This document shows, in pieces, positions 11,830-23,829 of a stretch of 64,000 bases of DNA (its first letter is position 1; every line of letters begins with the position of its first letter). Both the position numbers and the translations under genes were made by a program. The stretch lies in the NCBI GenBank assembly GCA_030374765.1, contig JARGXX010000006.1, positions 682,001 to 746,000 on the forward strand, given 5' to 3'. This stretch comes from Agarophyton chilense. Lineage: Eukaryota > Rhodophyta > Florideophyceae > Gracilariales > Gracilariaceae. The notes beneath the pieces are model-generated. The model was given only the letters and a program-made list of their open reading frames with translations, searched no databases and was not told where the DNA came from.

Positions 11830-14800
11830 GTCCTCAATTAAGCGTAACAATCTTTTCTTAAGCTCTAAGCGGACGCAGGGCTTTACCATGGTTGTCTTGA
11901 CGGTTGGTAGAATAGTGGAAGTGAAAAGTAACGACAAAACGACTTTGGTCGGGAGTAATGGAAAGCACTTCAAATTCGCCACAAGTTTCTATTCGGTCAA
12001 TGAACATTTCCACTTCTTTCGCGCATGTAATATCTTGTGGAAGATGTTTATGCATTTCAACGATAAGTGGTAATAGATAATGCTCTTAAGGCCATCCCGG
12101 AGACTACTGGGCGACATGGTACCATCTTTACTAGGACCTATTGAGACCCGGTCTACCGATACGTTGCTTTCGAATCCATCCATTCGAACCGTAATTGTGT
12201 GCTCATTCGCCGAGATTATCTCATATGGATCTGTACACTTGGGTAGTAGCTTCGATTCGATGTCCACATCAATACGAATATCGTCTTTTTCCTCGGCTGG
12301 TGTCGGTCACGACCCACTGGCACGGATATCAATGAAGACATAGTCACCAATTTCCACCTTGCTAATACTCTTCACCACTTGGTTGTAGTAAACCTTATAT
12401 TGATTTTGGGCTACTGTGAATTCGGAATTTGCTTCCTTCAAGGTTGTTCTGAGCTTGCTGAGTATATTCTCGACCAGAGCGGGGGTAAGTCTACCAGCCG
12501 CTCGGTAGTTTCTCGGGTCCTGGTTGAAGGAAAATACCCTGAGGTGTACGTGAGAGGACCAGGTCGAAGAGAGTATTCTGTGTGGATCGGTGTACCTGAA
12601 GGTTGTAGGCATATGTAAGGGGCTGTAAATAATCAGCCCATCGAGTTTGGTGTTCCTCTACATAGTGTCGCAGTCTGGTCAAGAGGGTCTTGTTGAAGAG
12701 TTCCACTTGGCCGTTCGTCTGGAGATGGTACGCCGCGATGAGGTAATGCTTCCACCAAAGAATGGAACATACTGCTTCAAAGAACTTAGATGCGAAGTTC
12801 GAACCATTATCGGTTAGTAGATACATTGGGGCACCGTACGGGCATACCCAATTATTCAAGAAGGCTCTTGTCAAGACCGTCGAAGTTGTATTCGTCAAGG
12901 GTATGGCCCTTGTGAGTTTGAAGAACCGATCGGTGGTGAGCACCACCAATCGGTAATCCTCTGAAGGTTTTGGCAGTGGGCCCAGGATGTCGATAGCTAC
13001 AAATTCCAAGGGCCCAGCCACGGGGAAAAGCATCAGGTACTTTCTGTGCTTTCGCAAATTACTTTGGGTCTTTACACAAGAAGGCCAGTGAGCCACATAG
13101 GTGTGAACATCTTGGGCCATGTGGGGCCAGTAGAAGTGTTTCCTCAATGTATAATATTAAACGTGTGGCTCCCGGATCATGTGCCAGTCTTGGGTAATAA
13201 CCTAAGTACGATACCTTCTGGTGTAGAGACTCTGGTACCACCTTATGGGGTGCTTCGTACAAGGTAGCACGACGCGCTAGGTAACCTTCATGGCCTATAT
13301 CGAACTGCGATCCTTTGATGGTAATTTGGTTGCTCAATGTCTTGCAGTAGGTGTCCGTAGTTTGCGCTCACAAGAATTCCTCTCGGGTCATTGGAGTGTG
13401 CTCCTCTTCCTCGATGGCTTCTACCATTTCAAGTGATTCCATTTCGGGGGTATTTATCCCTCCATCCTTCTTCATCATCCAATAGTGTTTTATTAGTCCT
13501 TACCATATGGTTGTGCCAGCTGAGTCATGAAGCATTGTATATCATCTTCTACCGGTTCGATGTTCAGCCCATTGGGATTAAAAGAGGACATCGCATCAGC
13601 GATGTTAAGTTTTATACCAGGACGGCAATGGGATTCACAATCAAACTCCGAGAGTCGGAGTCTCCATCAAGCTAACCGTTCGGAGGAGTCTGCCAGACTT
13701 CATATCCACCGTAAGGATCCGTGATCCGTTCGTACAGTAAAACTAGAACCATATAGGTAAGGTCGCAGCATCAACATGCTCAATACAGGAGCGAGGAATT
13801 CTTTTTAGGTGGCGGAGTAGTTTTGTTCTGTCTGTGTGAGCGCTCGGCTCCAATAAACAGTTGGTGCCCTTGATTCATCATCCTGCTCCTGCATTAGACA
13901 GCAACCAATCTGGGCGTCGAAGGCATCAGTATCCAGTTTGTATGGCTCCCCATCTTCGGTAACGCCAAAATAAAAGGTGAAAGCAGCGTCGCTTTGAAGA
14001 GGTAGAAGGCGTCCAGTTCGACGTTTTCTAGATATACAAACCTTTCTGGTTGTCCTTTCTGGAGACTTCGGTTTAGAGGTGCTGCTATCTTTGCGAAGCC
14101 TTTGATAAACCTGCGGTAGACATTGCAGAAACCTATGAAGGAGCGTATATCCGTTTGGGTTGAAGAGATTTTCGCCACATGTACTGCTCTGAGGTTTCGT
14201 TTGGCTACTTCGAGTTTTCCTGGGCTGATTGTGCGACCGAGATACTCTACCTTCGGCTCAAAGAACATGCATTTGATTAACTTCAGAGTTACTCCAGTTT
14301 TTCTTAGGATATCTAGTACGGTACGAATGCGCTCATGGTGCTGCTCCATGATTTTGGAGTAGATCACCACGTCGTCTGTGTACACCAATGTGGTTGTCAA
14401 ACTTATTTTCGACAATGTAATGTCCAGAACTCGTTAAAAAATTGCTGGCTCATGGCGTAAACCATAACGCATACTCCGGAATCGGTAGAGACCAGTGTGA
14501 CAGGTAAACGCGGTCTTATCTCTGTCCTCCTCGGATATCTCTATTTTCCAATAGCCACAGTTGGCAGCCAATGTGATGAATATATTCGCGTCCCCTAGGG
14601 AATCGATACAACTATTCATTCTTTGTATCTCATACGAGTCTTTTACCGTGACGGCATTCAACTTCTGATAGTCGATACAGAACCGCATTCAGGTTTCCCC
14701 TCTTTTTTGCACAAGCACCAAGGGGCTTGCCCATTCCGCATTTGCGGGTTCAAACACACCTTTGCAGAGCATTCTCTGCACATCCTGTACATCAACCTCA

Positions 14801-17800
14801 CTGGATTTTATACGGGTTCAGTACGGTTGCTGGTGAATAGGCTTGGCGCCTGGCGCCAAGTCTATGCGGTGCTGGGTTGCTTCTATCGCACCGAGCCGTC
14901 CTGTACTCATGGTTTCTAACGGTTCCAGTAGGGAGAGTATCCTTTTTACGATTTCTTACAACTTCAAGGCCTATGTTTACTTCCCCTCGCCAGTCCTTCA
15001 CCTCATCAAATTCCAAATTGGTATCGGTCTTCTACCTGTTTTAGGCGTTTTATTCACACTATCTTTTTCATTCTCCCTCGCTTCCCTCTTCTTTTCGTTC
15101 TCGTCCACATGAGACCATGCTGGTTTCATTGTAGAGATGTCACCTAACCCCGGGTGTGCTAAGCCGATGATGGTATTTTTGGGGAGCTTTACCACGTGGA
15201 TTCTAAAGTTGCTGAGGTATACCTTGAACAATTTGTTCGGTATATTGTCAACAATTCCATTTGCCATCAAGGACATGTGTTTATCTAACGGCTTGGAATG
15301 GTTCTGAATGGATACCATACCCGGTCGCAAGGATGTGACTTATGCTACCATTTGGTGGGAAGGTAGAATGGATACTCTATGGGTTAACCAGACCTTATTG
15401 GATATTGCACCTGGTGGTTGGTTTGCTATTTCCCGGCTGGTGTTCTGTTTGTTAAATCCTCTGCATTTACCAATAATGGCAATGCGTGGTCCATCGTTGA
15501 AAAGTACAATACGGGATCTGAAGAAAATACCCCGGATATGGCGGTCGATAAACGATGTCCCCAGAATGCAGTACGTTGCCAGTTAGTTTATCACAATAAA
15601 GCGGACCCATACCTGCAGGTTTTAAACTATGAAAATGAGGGTAAGGTAGCCACAGACTGAAATAGGTCTAGTGTAAGCATCCACGAGTCTGGCATTCACC
15701 AGATTAGGTGTCTCTCATGTATCTAGGACGGTAACACATGGAACTAAATGGTTCCTGGTAAACCCGAGGGTGATGTTTACCTTGTAGTTGCTGTGTTTGA
15801 GAAAGCATATAATAACTGGGTCATCCATAATATCTTCCTCTTTAGAGACGAATGGGTATTCATCCATACATAAACCAAATGTTATTGGAAGGCCTTACGA
15901 GTGGGCGCCGTTTTGGGTGGCCTTCACTCCAGCCAGTTGGCGTTTTCCGCCTCGAAAACGGGCTCAGTTTTCTGAGTTCCGTCCGTAACCAAATTGACCT
16001 GTTGGGGTGCCATGGCGCGCGCATTCCCGTTCGTTTCAAGGCGAGCCGCTGTGAGTTGGAAACAGTAGACTTCCTGATGGATCGGCTGCCGCACCATTAG
16101 GAGCATGGCTCCTTTCAGGGGATCGAAGCGTGTACACTGCGTCGCCAAATGGTGGGGAGATTAAAAAACCGGCAAAGGAGGTTGCCGGTTGGGGGGTCTC
16201 TTAATGCCATTGTGGTTGGTCTTGGCTGGATCTTATTCGCGAATGGTATTGCAGTTTTGTATGAGGGCTGCCTACTAACTTGGTTAGCCTATTGTACTGC
16301 AAAAACCTGGTGGTGTTGGGCGAATAAAATCAATGAGGGAGTCGACGGTGGTTCCGACGGTGACCCACCAGATACTGAACTTGACCAGTTGGAACCGGGA
16401 ACCAAATGTTCCCCAACCTGAGAGCTGTCGATCACATGAATCGTTTTTCCATGAGGTGTGCTCCCAGCTGATCTTTCATCGGTCGTGGGTGCTTCTTCGA
16501 TGCCGAATACTGACCGTTTTGGTTTATCCTTTGTCCCTTTCGGCGTGAAGGCCACTGTCTGTTCTCTTCTCCATTCGTAGAGTATGCCCTGGGCTCTGTT
16601 CATAACGCGCCAGTGCGTTGTACTACACCTTACGTTTTCTAGCAAGGTAGTTCCATACCTGAGACCTTATTGGTTTGAAAATGTTATCAGCATACATTGA
16701 CTTTAATCTTGTCGTAGTAAAAACGCTGCCGCATCGAGACGCTGTCTCCCAGAGCGAGCATGCGTAATCCGATTCGGTTTGTCGTGCTCGTTGACGGTGT
16801 GTGACCACCTAAGAGTAGGGATCCTGAATCACCTCATCTATTGCATAGGCTTCCAACAAAAGTTCACCACCTGTGGGTATTTTGTCAACAATTCTGTTTG
16901 TTCGTCATCCACCTCCATGGCATTCTCCTGGAAGCGGCTTTGTAGCATGTTGCCGGCCTGATTTTTGATGTAAAACTAGAATAACCACAATGCGGCACCT
17001 TCTGAAGCCCCATTTTGGTCACATGATATCTTGAACCTCTGAAGAAAGTATATGATAGCTAGGAGGTCATCTCCCAAAAAACGTGTAACCCCTACCTAGA
17101 AACTAAGATTCCGGTGATGCTTAGTTATCTTCTGAGGAACCTCTTTGGTATACTCAGAGCTCTGGTTCTCCAACCCATAGCTATGATAATCGACGGCCTT
17201 TTTGAAAAGGTCGTTCAACGGAACGATCACCTGTAGGTCGAGATCGCTGTCGGATTCTGACTCCGACGAGTTATACCGTTTGGTCTTACCCTTGCGATTG
17301 TTATTCTCCTCCTTACGACGGGAACCCCTCCTGCGTTTCCGTGACCATTTTAGGCTGTCATCCGTTCACCAACCTGATTCAGTTTCCCAACCTCTAAGAG
17401 TCAGGGTCCGACCGTTGCCTCTTCCTCTTTGCCTTTTTGGTTTTCTTCTTTTTCTTACCAGATGGTCGTCGGTGTCGCTTTTCTTCCGAGCCCGACGGCC
17501 CATCTTTACCACCGGGGTCTGCACCAATGGTGCCCTGCACAGCTATACCAACAGGTATCGGTAGGTAATAATACCCTGGGCCCTCGGTCACCGGAGGCTC
17601 TGCCCCTCTCCAAATTCGGTCGTTCGGCTTCTCAATAGTTTGAAAAGTTGTAAGGTTGGTTTGAAGATCACCTAAAATAATATGAAGTTTTTGAAAAGGG
17701 GCTGGGGCCTCTACCTTGATCGAGTTTTCTTTTGCCCCTAGTTCAGGTTCGAAACCCCCATGATTTTCTAGGAATAGCGTCACCAATTGGTTGATTTGTG

Positions 17801-17900
17801 CTCTTACCTCATTCTCGAGGTAGTTGATGTAAAATACCTGCAAACGGTCCATCAATTCCTGATAAGCCCGATCAACCACCACACTCGTAATTGCAACAAC
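11830..17900 (-). mobile_element. Old Gypsy (Ty3-like) element, broken
   Basis: Minus-strand Gypsy coding sequence is readable in the canonical Gypsy order. A Lys/Arg-rich Gag-like part lies near 17882-17394, and RT near 14688-13894 (FCIDYQKLN, YTDDVVIYSK). Integrase lies near 13147-12491, with the core segments VAIDILGPLP, LTDNGSNFAS and NGQVELFNKT, followed by an integrase C-terminal part near 12267-11989. RT upstream of integrase separates Gypsy from Copia. The copy carries many breaks and looks old. Matching LTRs and a target duplication were not found, so both ends are approximate. The young Copia element has landed just beyond its right edge. Confidence 0.8.
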
Positions 17901-18573
17901 ATACAGAAGAGGACCGGGGGGTTCTTTCTTTTATCTCATCCCATTGGTATGTCGGGCTTCTGTCGAGGAACATCCTGTTTTTTGACATTCCGTATCAACC
18001 TGTGTGGTTCTCGGCTTCTGAACAAGTTCATTTGGGTTGTACAGGATTAGTTGTGCAAGTCCTCTCCGTGGAGAAAGCCCACCAACTGGTGCACAAAGCG
18101 CCCTAGTGAAGCGCCTCGGCGCGTTTTTCAATTATTGGTCTATTGAGGGAAACTAATGAGTCAGCAGTTGCTATTTCGGTAACTTCTAAACCAAACGGAA
18201 CGGATTCAACTGCAAAGTCTCCTTTGCATTCCAAACGTGGTAAACACCAATTTCGAAGTCGGGAGACCAAAATGTGGTATAAACCAAAACGATAGCGAGG
18301 AGGTGTAAAATGTTACGGTTCTAGGAAGCTTTCGATTGGCTCAAACTATGAGGAGGGGATTTAGGATACCTGTAGGTGGTGGGAGCACTACCAACTGAAG
18401 GGTGCAAAATGAACGGCGGTTTTACTCAGACCACGTTAGTAGACGGTGATTCACAGCGCACGCGGGTCCGTAAAACCGGAAGGACACAAGGCTTACCTTT
18501 ATCGTCGACTGTGGAAACCAAAAAATTTAAAAGTAGTCTTGAAGGTGCTTGTCTTTACAATAGTGACAGGGGT
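17901..18573. other. Decayed sequence between the old Gypsy and young Copia elements
   Basis: No recognisable protein. Probably the decayed 5' part of the old Gypsy element; an LTR equivalent to the left end was not found. It ends with GGGGT (18569-18573), the target duplication of the Copia insertion. Confidence 0.4.
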
Positions 18574-18841
18574 TATAGAACTATTCGGTTCTGGTTGGTT
18601 GCTTTTTGGATGCGCCCGCTTGGTATTTGAATTTGTATCTTTGATTCAGTTTGATGAATATGTTCGCTGTTAATTACGGCCGTTTATATGTTATGACTTT
18701 GTGTATTTAGACCTTCATGATTATGAATTGTAAACCACGGGACTCACGAGATTGTGTACATCGACTACACTCTAGCAATTTGCACGCTCTACCTCTTCGA
18801 CAAGGTCGACACTGAACAGTAGAGTGTCCATAACTCTTCTA
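18574..18841 (+). repeat. 5' LTR of the Copia element
   Basis: 268 bp, starting TATAGAACTATTCGG and ending CATAACTCTTCTA. It is repeated exactly at 23386-23653. Unusually, the ends are TA...TA rather than TG...CA; the boundary rests on the shared sequence and the GGGGT duplications outside it. Confidence 0.9.
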
Positions 18842-18858
18842 GTTATGGGCCCAGCGCC
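18842..18858 (+). promoter_or_regulatory. Copia primer-binding site (initiator tRNA-Met, internal half-molecule)
   Basis: GTTATGGGCCCAGCGCC follows the 5' LTR. Its reverse complement contains GGGCCCATAAC, the anticodon arm of initiator tRNA-Met. Drosophila copia is known to use an internal fragment of this tRNA with a near-identical site. The polyprotein ATG (18845-18847) lies inside this site. Confidence 0.8.
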
Positions 18859-21800
18859 CAATTCCAATTTGCCTTCCAGGCCTAAGTTCTCCTGGGATGC
18901 CAAGTCCCCCCCATGGACAGATGGCAAAGGTGATCAAGAAGAATATCGTGATGCTGTCAATCTTTGGCAGACATTTCACAACGCACTGCCCGCCTCAAAC
19001 AGTCACAAGATCCCAGCTACTCTGCAAGCAATTTGTCTTAAGTCCCAGCTGTACGGGCGTGCTAAAGACCTCTGCTCCGGAATTTCAGAGGCTGAGTTGG
19101 TTACTGAAGGTGCCGTCAATGTTATAGTTGGCAAAATTTATCAGAAAGACGCTCTTTCTGTAGTGAGTGAGGCGTATCGTGACTTTAACCAACTCTGGAA
19201 TACAAGACGTGGTAATACCGAGACCATGAAGAATTTTGAGTCTCGTTTTTCTGCACAGGTTGCAAGATTCAACTCTATTTCCACGACAACTAAACTACCG
19301 GAATGTATTACAGCTTTGATGCTACTGTCTAATTCTGCAATTGATGACTCTCAGCGTGTGTCTGTCATGGCTGCTGCTGCACGGTCGGACGAAAACCTAA
19401 ATTCACAGTCTTCTAACGAACAGTTTTTAAGTGCCATCACGTATCAGTCTGTAGCCTCTGTAACCAAGCAATGCGACAAGACTTCGCATCCAGCGCAAGA
19501 GTATGGAACCTTATCGGCCAGCTCTGGTGGTACAACTCGTCATGAGCGACACCGGTTCAATCAAAAGGGACAATCTCCTACAATGAAGTATCCATGTGAT
19601 CTGTGCGGTAAGTACGGACATTGGAAACGCAACCACAATGCTGATGGATCACTTCCCTCACATTGCAAGTCTTTTGACAGACCCCAAAGATCAGGAGCCA
19701 ATGGCTTGAGTTCCTCGCGATCTAGGTATCACGAAAGCTCAAGACGTGACACAGATGACAAATCGCATACAAAGACGGTTCGATTCAATATGGCAACGAC
19801 TCTAAAGCCTGTTACGTCTAGCACGGCAACATCTCCAGCCGCTCCACATTATAGTGTGACCACAAACCGTCTCTGCAGTTCCTCTGCTACTACAAATATG
19901 CCAACTGTTGAACTAGGACCTCTTCTTGATGATGGAGCGCCATATGCTGGAATTGGCTCAGTTGAACTTGGCCTGTTGGGTGAACATCTTGGAATGCCAA
20001 CAACCCCCACCTTAGGGCCCATTCCCGACACGCTCAATGGACACACCCATTGGCAGTATGGGACAGGAGATCATGCTAGTCCAGCACGCCGCATTTTAGG
20101 CTCCATTGTTTTGACAGCCAGATCAGACCAAGGGTCTCTGATCGAAATCAAGCATTTGGTATTAGACGGTTCATCTCAGTGGGTCATAGGAAGGAATGTG
20201 ACCAGCAAGGCCAACATTGAGCACATTGGAATAAATGCTCTGGTCTTTCTTGCAAATGGTACAAGGGAATCTATTTCTCTCGTCAACCGTGATTTTTTGA
20301 GCTACGTCGAGCTCAATCGCTTTACTGGTAGCTGCAGTAAGAGCTCTGTGCTTTCATGCCTTTCAGCTGTAACTGTCAATTCGAAACCATGGCCTGAGGT
20401 AAAGAGAATCATTGACAAGGTACACAAGCATGTGTGCGGACATGCTAGCCTTACCGACTACAAGCTTCTTCTAGAAAGAAACGGATTTTGGAATGACACG
20501 GTTGCATCTTATGTTACACAAATGGTCAATCGTTGTTCTGCTTGTCGTTCAACAGCAGTTCCGCAACCGAGCCGCAAGGTATCTATCAGCTCACTATCCA
20601 AGAATTTCAACGAGGTTCTGTGCGTTGACCACTTGCACTTGGATGAAATATTGCTTATGCATCTAATGGATCTAATCACGAGGTACTCATGTGTTCATGC
20701 GGTGTCATCGACAAACCTCAAAGAAGCTATTGTTGGATTCGAAGCAGCTTGGGTTTCCCAGTTCTGGTATCCTGAGTCTATTCGGGCAGACAAAGCCTTT
20801 CAAGTCGGTGTGTTTAAAGACTACATCGACAACCTTGGGATTCCAGTTCAGCCAGTGCCTCCTGGCAGGCACTCTAAGAATGCCATCGAGTCGAAGCACA
20901 ATATCATACGCAGTGTCTTTCTCCGCTTGAAAGAAGCTGCTGGACAGGACTTTGATCCTATGCTTGGAGCATACAAGTCTGTCTCCATTTCGAATGACTT
21001 GTACGGGAATGACACAATGTCTGCATTCGAACTGGCCAAAGGGTTTACATGTCCCGTTGTGGCAAAGCCCACTGATACGACTGTACCCGATGATGTTCGC
21101 ACTGCTCGCGATCAACTTCACGCTCGCAGGAAGCTAGCGCTCATCTTGCGCTCGAAGGCGGTCTCTGATCCACCTATCGCTGTCAGCGACATGGTCGAAG
21201 TATATCATAAGAAAGACCACGAGAAGAGAGGAAAATGGTCTATTGCCAAGCCAATTCTCTCCGTTGACCGCAGTGCTCGCTCAGTGACTGTACCTGGACG
21301 CAAAGGCAAACAAGTTACAGTTGCTTTTGAGGACACCCGTAAAGCCCTACCTCAAGAGAGCTTTGCACAACTAGTGCAAGAAGGTATCGACTCTATTGAT
21401 GAGTCGAATGAGGAGAGTTCATTTGACCTCACCGGACATACTGCAACTGGCTCTGATACTCCAGTGTCGTCGTCTGAAGACATCAAACCTCTTGATGATG
21501 ATTTTTCCACTGAGTCTGCAAACGTTGAACCATCTGTCGGTGACAACATCTTAGTGTTCTGGCCTCTCGAAGATCAGTTCTATCCGGGTACTGTTCACTC
21601 TGAGGAGGAAGATGGACGTTTGAACATTCACTATGATGACGGAGACACTGAAACTTTGGATATTTCGAACGAAGTATGGAAGTTCAACAATGAGACATTC
21701 GCGGCCAGTTCTAGTTCTACGCAACCTGAGCTACAGGTAACAAGCACTGAGACTTCTGTTCTCTCATCGATGCTTGATCACTTTGGGAACAAGCCGTTCC

Positions 21801-23374
21801 TTAGACATCATGCCCAGGGTTTTGACCAATTTCCCTTGGTGAACGCCTACAAGAAGGAGGAGGAGACTTTTCTCAAGACTGTGCGCCCTGTTTCGCATAA
21901 TCAAGTCCCGCCTAACGCCAACATCATTAACAGCCACACATTGTACAAGGTTAAGACCAATGATGATGGCTCGCTTAAGCTGAAAGCTCGCATAGCACCA
22001 CATGGTAATGAAGATGACTTGAAGAATGCCTTGAGCAAAGACTGCACAACGTGCCCGCCCACAGGACTACGTATCCTTGAGTCAATTGCGTCTCTATACG
22101 AATGGAACATCTATAGAGCTGACGTAAAAGCGGCATTCCTGCAGACCGGGGAGGCTCAGAGGGATGTATATGTTCGCCCTCCGAAGGAAAGTCACATGAA
22201 GGCTACTCATCTTTGGTTACTACTCACAGCTGCGTATGGCCTCGTCAATGCAAATGCCAAATGGCAGAGTCAGTCTGATCAAGTTATGTTTGACATTGGA
22301 CTCACGCAATCAGTGCATGTGCCACAGCTGTTCTTTCAGAAAGAAAACGGAAAATTGGTGTTAATTGTGGCAAAAATTGTTGATGACCTGAAAGCTGCCG
22401 GAAAAGGAGATCGGGTGAATCATTTCATGAAAGAGTTCGACAAGCGTTTCAAGTTTGGCGATGTCATGAAGGGTCCAGGAAAGCTTCGGTTTTTTGGTAT
22501 CAACACGGTGCAAAATGGTGACATGACAATTGAGACGGATGCAGATGACAAGTTGGATGCAGTCGTAGAATATCCATTCACTAGGCAACGTCGCAAGCAG
22601 TTCGATCAATCTCTGAACAAGATCGAGAAATCCGTGTTTGCCTCAACCAACAGCTCGCTTGGTTGGATTGGGACTGCAGCTTCACCATTCTGCTCATTCT
22701 ATGCAAGCTACTTGCAGCAGAAAGCACCGGAACTTAAGGTTTGTCATTTGGTTGAACAGATAAATATTGTTCGTAAGCTTAAGAAGCTTGGGACAACCAT
22801 TGCTTATCCGATACCGACGGATAATAGACAGCACGAACTGAGCGTGTTGGTTTTTTCTGATGCTTCCAGGACGGACGAATGCGGACAACTTGGTGTGCTC
22901 ACTGGTTTGTTGGTTGGTGAAATGAAGAATCAGTCCATCTACCATGCCATCTCGTGGATGTCCCACAAATCGAAGCGTCCTGTTAAGAGTGTTCCAGCTG
23001 CGGAAATCCTCGCCGCTTCTGAGGGCATTGATGAAGGTAAGACTATTTCTAACGCCTACACCGAGCTACTTGGGAAGGAAATCAAGTTGCGTTTGGCTGT
23101 TGACTCCAAAGATCTCTTTACTTCACTATCCACACAAAAGAATTCCATCGACAAGTCTATCCGCGGTGATGTTGCATGTGTTCGCTACGAATTTCAGACT
23201 GGTGCTGTGGATAAGATCTCTTGGGTTCCTGGACATTCTAATCTGGCTGATCCTCTGACGAAGAAGGACAGCGCGCTGACTGATGCACTTCAGTTAACTT
23301 TGTTTACTGGAAAACTTTGTTTCGACTTTGACAAGATCTCGGAGACAAAACACTCTGAGAAAAACTTTGGGTGA
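18845..23374 (+). CDS. Copia Gag-Pro-IN-RT-RNase H polyprotein
   Basis: One open frame of about 1509 residues. The chosen start is the first ATG, inside the primer-binding site (MGPAPNSNL); the frame is open upstream only through a GTG. Domains in order: Gag; a CCHC zinc knuckle (CDLCGKYGHWKRNH, about residue 255); aspartic protease region (LVLDGSSQWVIG); integrase with zinc-binding H..H..C..C part (HVCGHASLTDYK, CSACR) and core (CVDHLHLDE, SIRADKAFQ); a Tudor-like segment near residues 897-948 (GDNILVFWP...NIHYDDGD); RT (YRADVKAAFLQTGE, KIVDDLKAAG); and RNase H (VFSDASRTDECG, WVPGHSNLADPLTK). Integrase before RT marks Copia. The stop is followed at once by the polypurine tract. Confidence 0.93.
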   Translation: MGPAPNSNLPSRPKFSWDAKSPPWTDGKGDQEEYRDAVNLWQTFHNALPASNSHKIPATLQAICLKSQLYGRAKDLCSGISEAELVTEGAVNVIVGKIYQKDALSVVSEAYRDFNQLWNTRRGNTETMKNFESRFSAQVARFNSISTTTKLPECITALMLLSNSAIDDSQRVSVMAAAARSDENLNSQSSNEQFLSAITYQSVASVTKQCDKTSHPAQEYGTLSASSGGTTRHERHRFNQKGQSPTMKYPCDLCGKYGHWKRNHNADGSLPSHCKSFDRPQRSGANGLSSSRSRYHESSRRDTDDKSHTKTVRFNMATTLKPVTSSTATSPAAPHYSVTTNRLCSSSATTNMPTVELGPLLDDGAPYAGIGSVELGLLGEHLGMPTTPTLGPIPDTLNGHTHWQYGTGDHASPARRILGSIVLTARSDQGSLIEIKHLVLDGSSQWVIGRNVTSKANIEHIGINALVFLANGTRESISLVNRDFLSYVELNRFTGSCSKSSVLSCLSAVTVNSKPWPEVKRIIDKVHKHVCGHASLTDYKLLLERNGFWNDTVASYVTQMVNRCSACRSTAVPQPSRKVSISSLSKNFNEVLCVDHLHLDEILLMHLMDLITRYSCVHAVSSTNLKEAIVGFEAAWVSQFWYPESIRADKAFQVGVFKDYIDNLGIPVQPVPPGRHSKNAIESKHNIIRSVFLRLKEAAGQDFDPMLGAYKSVSISNDLYGNDTMSAFELAKGFTCPVVAKPTDTTVPDDVRTARDQLHARRKLALILRSKAVSDPPIAVSDMVEVYHKKDHEKRGKWSIAKPILSVDRSARSVTVPGRKGKQVTVAFEDTRKALPQESFAQLVQEGIDSIDESNEESSFDLTGHTATGSDTPVSSSEDIKPLDDDFSTESANVEPSVGDNILVFWPLEDQFYPGTVHSEEEDGRLNIHYDDGDTETLDISNEVWKFNNETFAASSSSTQPELQVTSTETSVLSSMLDHFGNKPFLRHHAQGFDQFPLVNAYKKEEETFLKTVRPVSHNQVPPNANIINSHTLYKVKTNDDGSLKLKARIAPHGNEDDLKNALSKDCTTCPPTGLRILESIASLYEWNIYRADVKAAFLQTGEAQRDVYVRPPKESHMKATHLWLLLTAAYGLVNANAKWQSQSDQVMFDIGLTQSVHVPQLFFQKENGKLVLIVAKIVDDLKAAGKGDRVNHFMKEFDKRFKFGDVMKGPGKLRFFGINTVQNGDMTIETDADDKLDAVVEYPFTRQRRKQFDQSLNKIEKSVFASTNSSLGWIGTAASPFCSFYASYLQQKAPELKVCHLVEQINIVRKLKKLGTTIAYPIPTDNRQHELSVLVFSDASRTDECGQLGVLTGLLVGEMKNQSIYHAISWMSHKSKRPVKSVPAAEILAASEGIDEGKTISNAYTELLGKEIKLRLAVDSKDLFTSLSTQKNSIDKSIRGDVACVRYEFQTGAVDKISWVPGHSNLADPLTKKDSALTDALQLTLFTGKLCFDFDKISETKHSEKNFG

Positions 23375-23385
23375 AAAGGGAGGAG
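23374..23385 (+). promoter_or_regulatory. Copia polypurine tract
   Basis: AAAAGGGAGGAG overlaps the last base of the stop codon and touches the 3' LTR. This is the usual place and composition for the plus-strand primer. Confidence 0.8.
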
Positions 23386-23653
23386 TATAGAACTATTCGG
23401 TTCTGGTTGGTTGCTTTTTGGATGCGCCCGCTTGGTATTTGAATTTGTATCTTTGATTCAGTTTGATGAATATGTTCGCTGTTAATTACGGCCGTTTATA
23501 TGTTATGACTTTGTGTATTTAGACCTTCATGATTATGAATTGTAAACCACGGGACTCACGAGATTGTGTACATCGACTACACTCTAGCAATTTGCACGCT
23601 CTACCTCTTCGACAAGGTCGACACTGAACAGTAGAGTGTCCATAACTCTTCTA
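23386..23653 (+). repeat. 3' LTR of the Copia element
   Basis: Copy of 18574-18841 with no difference seen by eye, followed by the GGGGT target duplication at 23654-23658. Confidence 0.9.
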
Positions 23654-23829
23654 GGGGTGGCCATGCTTGGTGAAGACATATATCTCACCAGCCACTCGAC
23701 ATACGGTGGCGCTCCTCGCCACGTCTGCTCAGACATGGTACGACATACGAGTACTGTTTGGAATGCGATACACTAACTTAATAAAAATATTCCGGCAGGC
23801 TTTAAAATCGTTTTAAAGCTCGAAAGGAA

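Larger units (their letters stand above)
18574..23653 (+). mobile_element. Young, whole-looking Copia element
   Basis: A 5080-bp element with 268-bp LTRs at 18574-18841 and 23386-23653 that I read as identical. It is flanked by a 5-bp target duplication GGGGT (18569-18573, 23654-23658). A primer-binding site for an internal fragment of initiator tRNA-Met follows the left LTR directly, and a purine tract abuts the right LTR. One uninterrupted polyprotein frame fills the interior. Identical LTRs and an open frame mean a very recent insertion. It appears whole, with no break seen. Confidence 0.95.
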
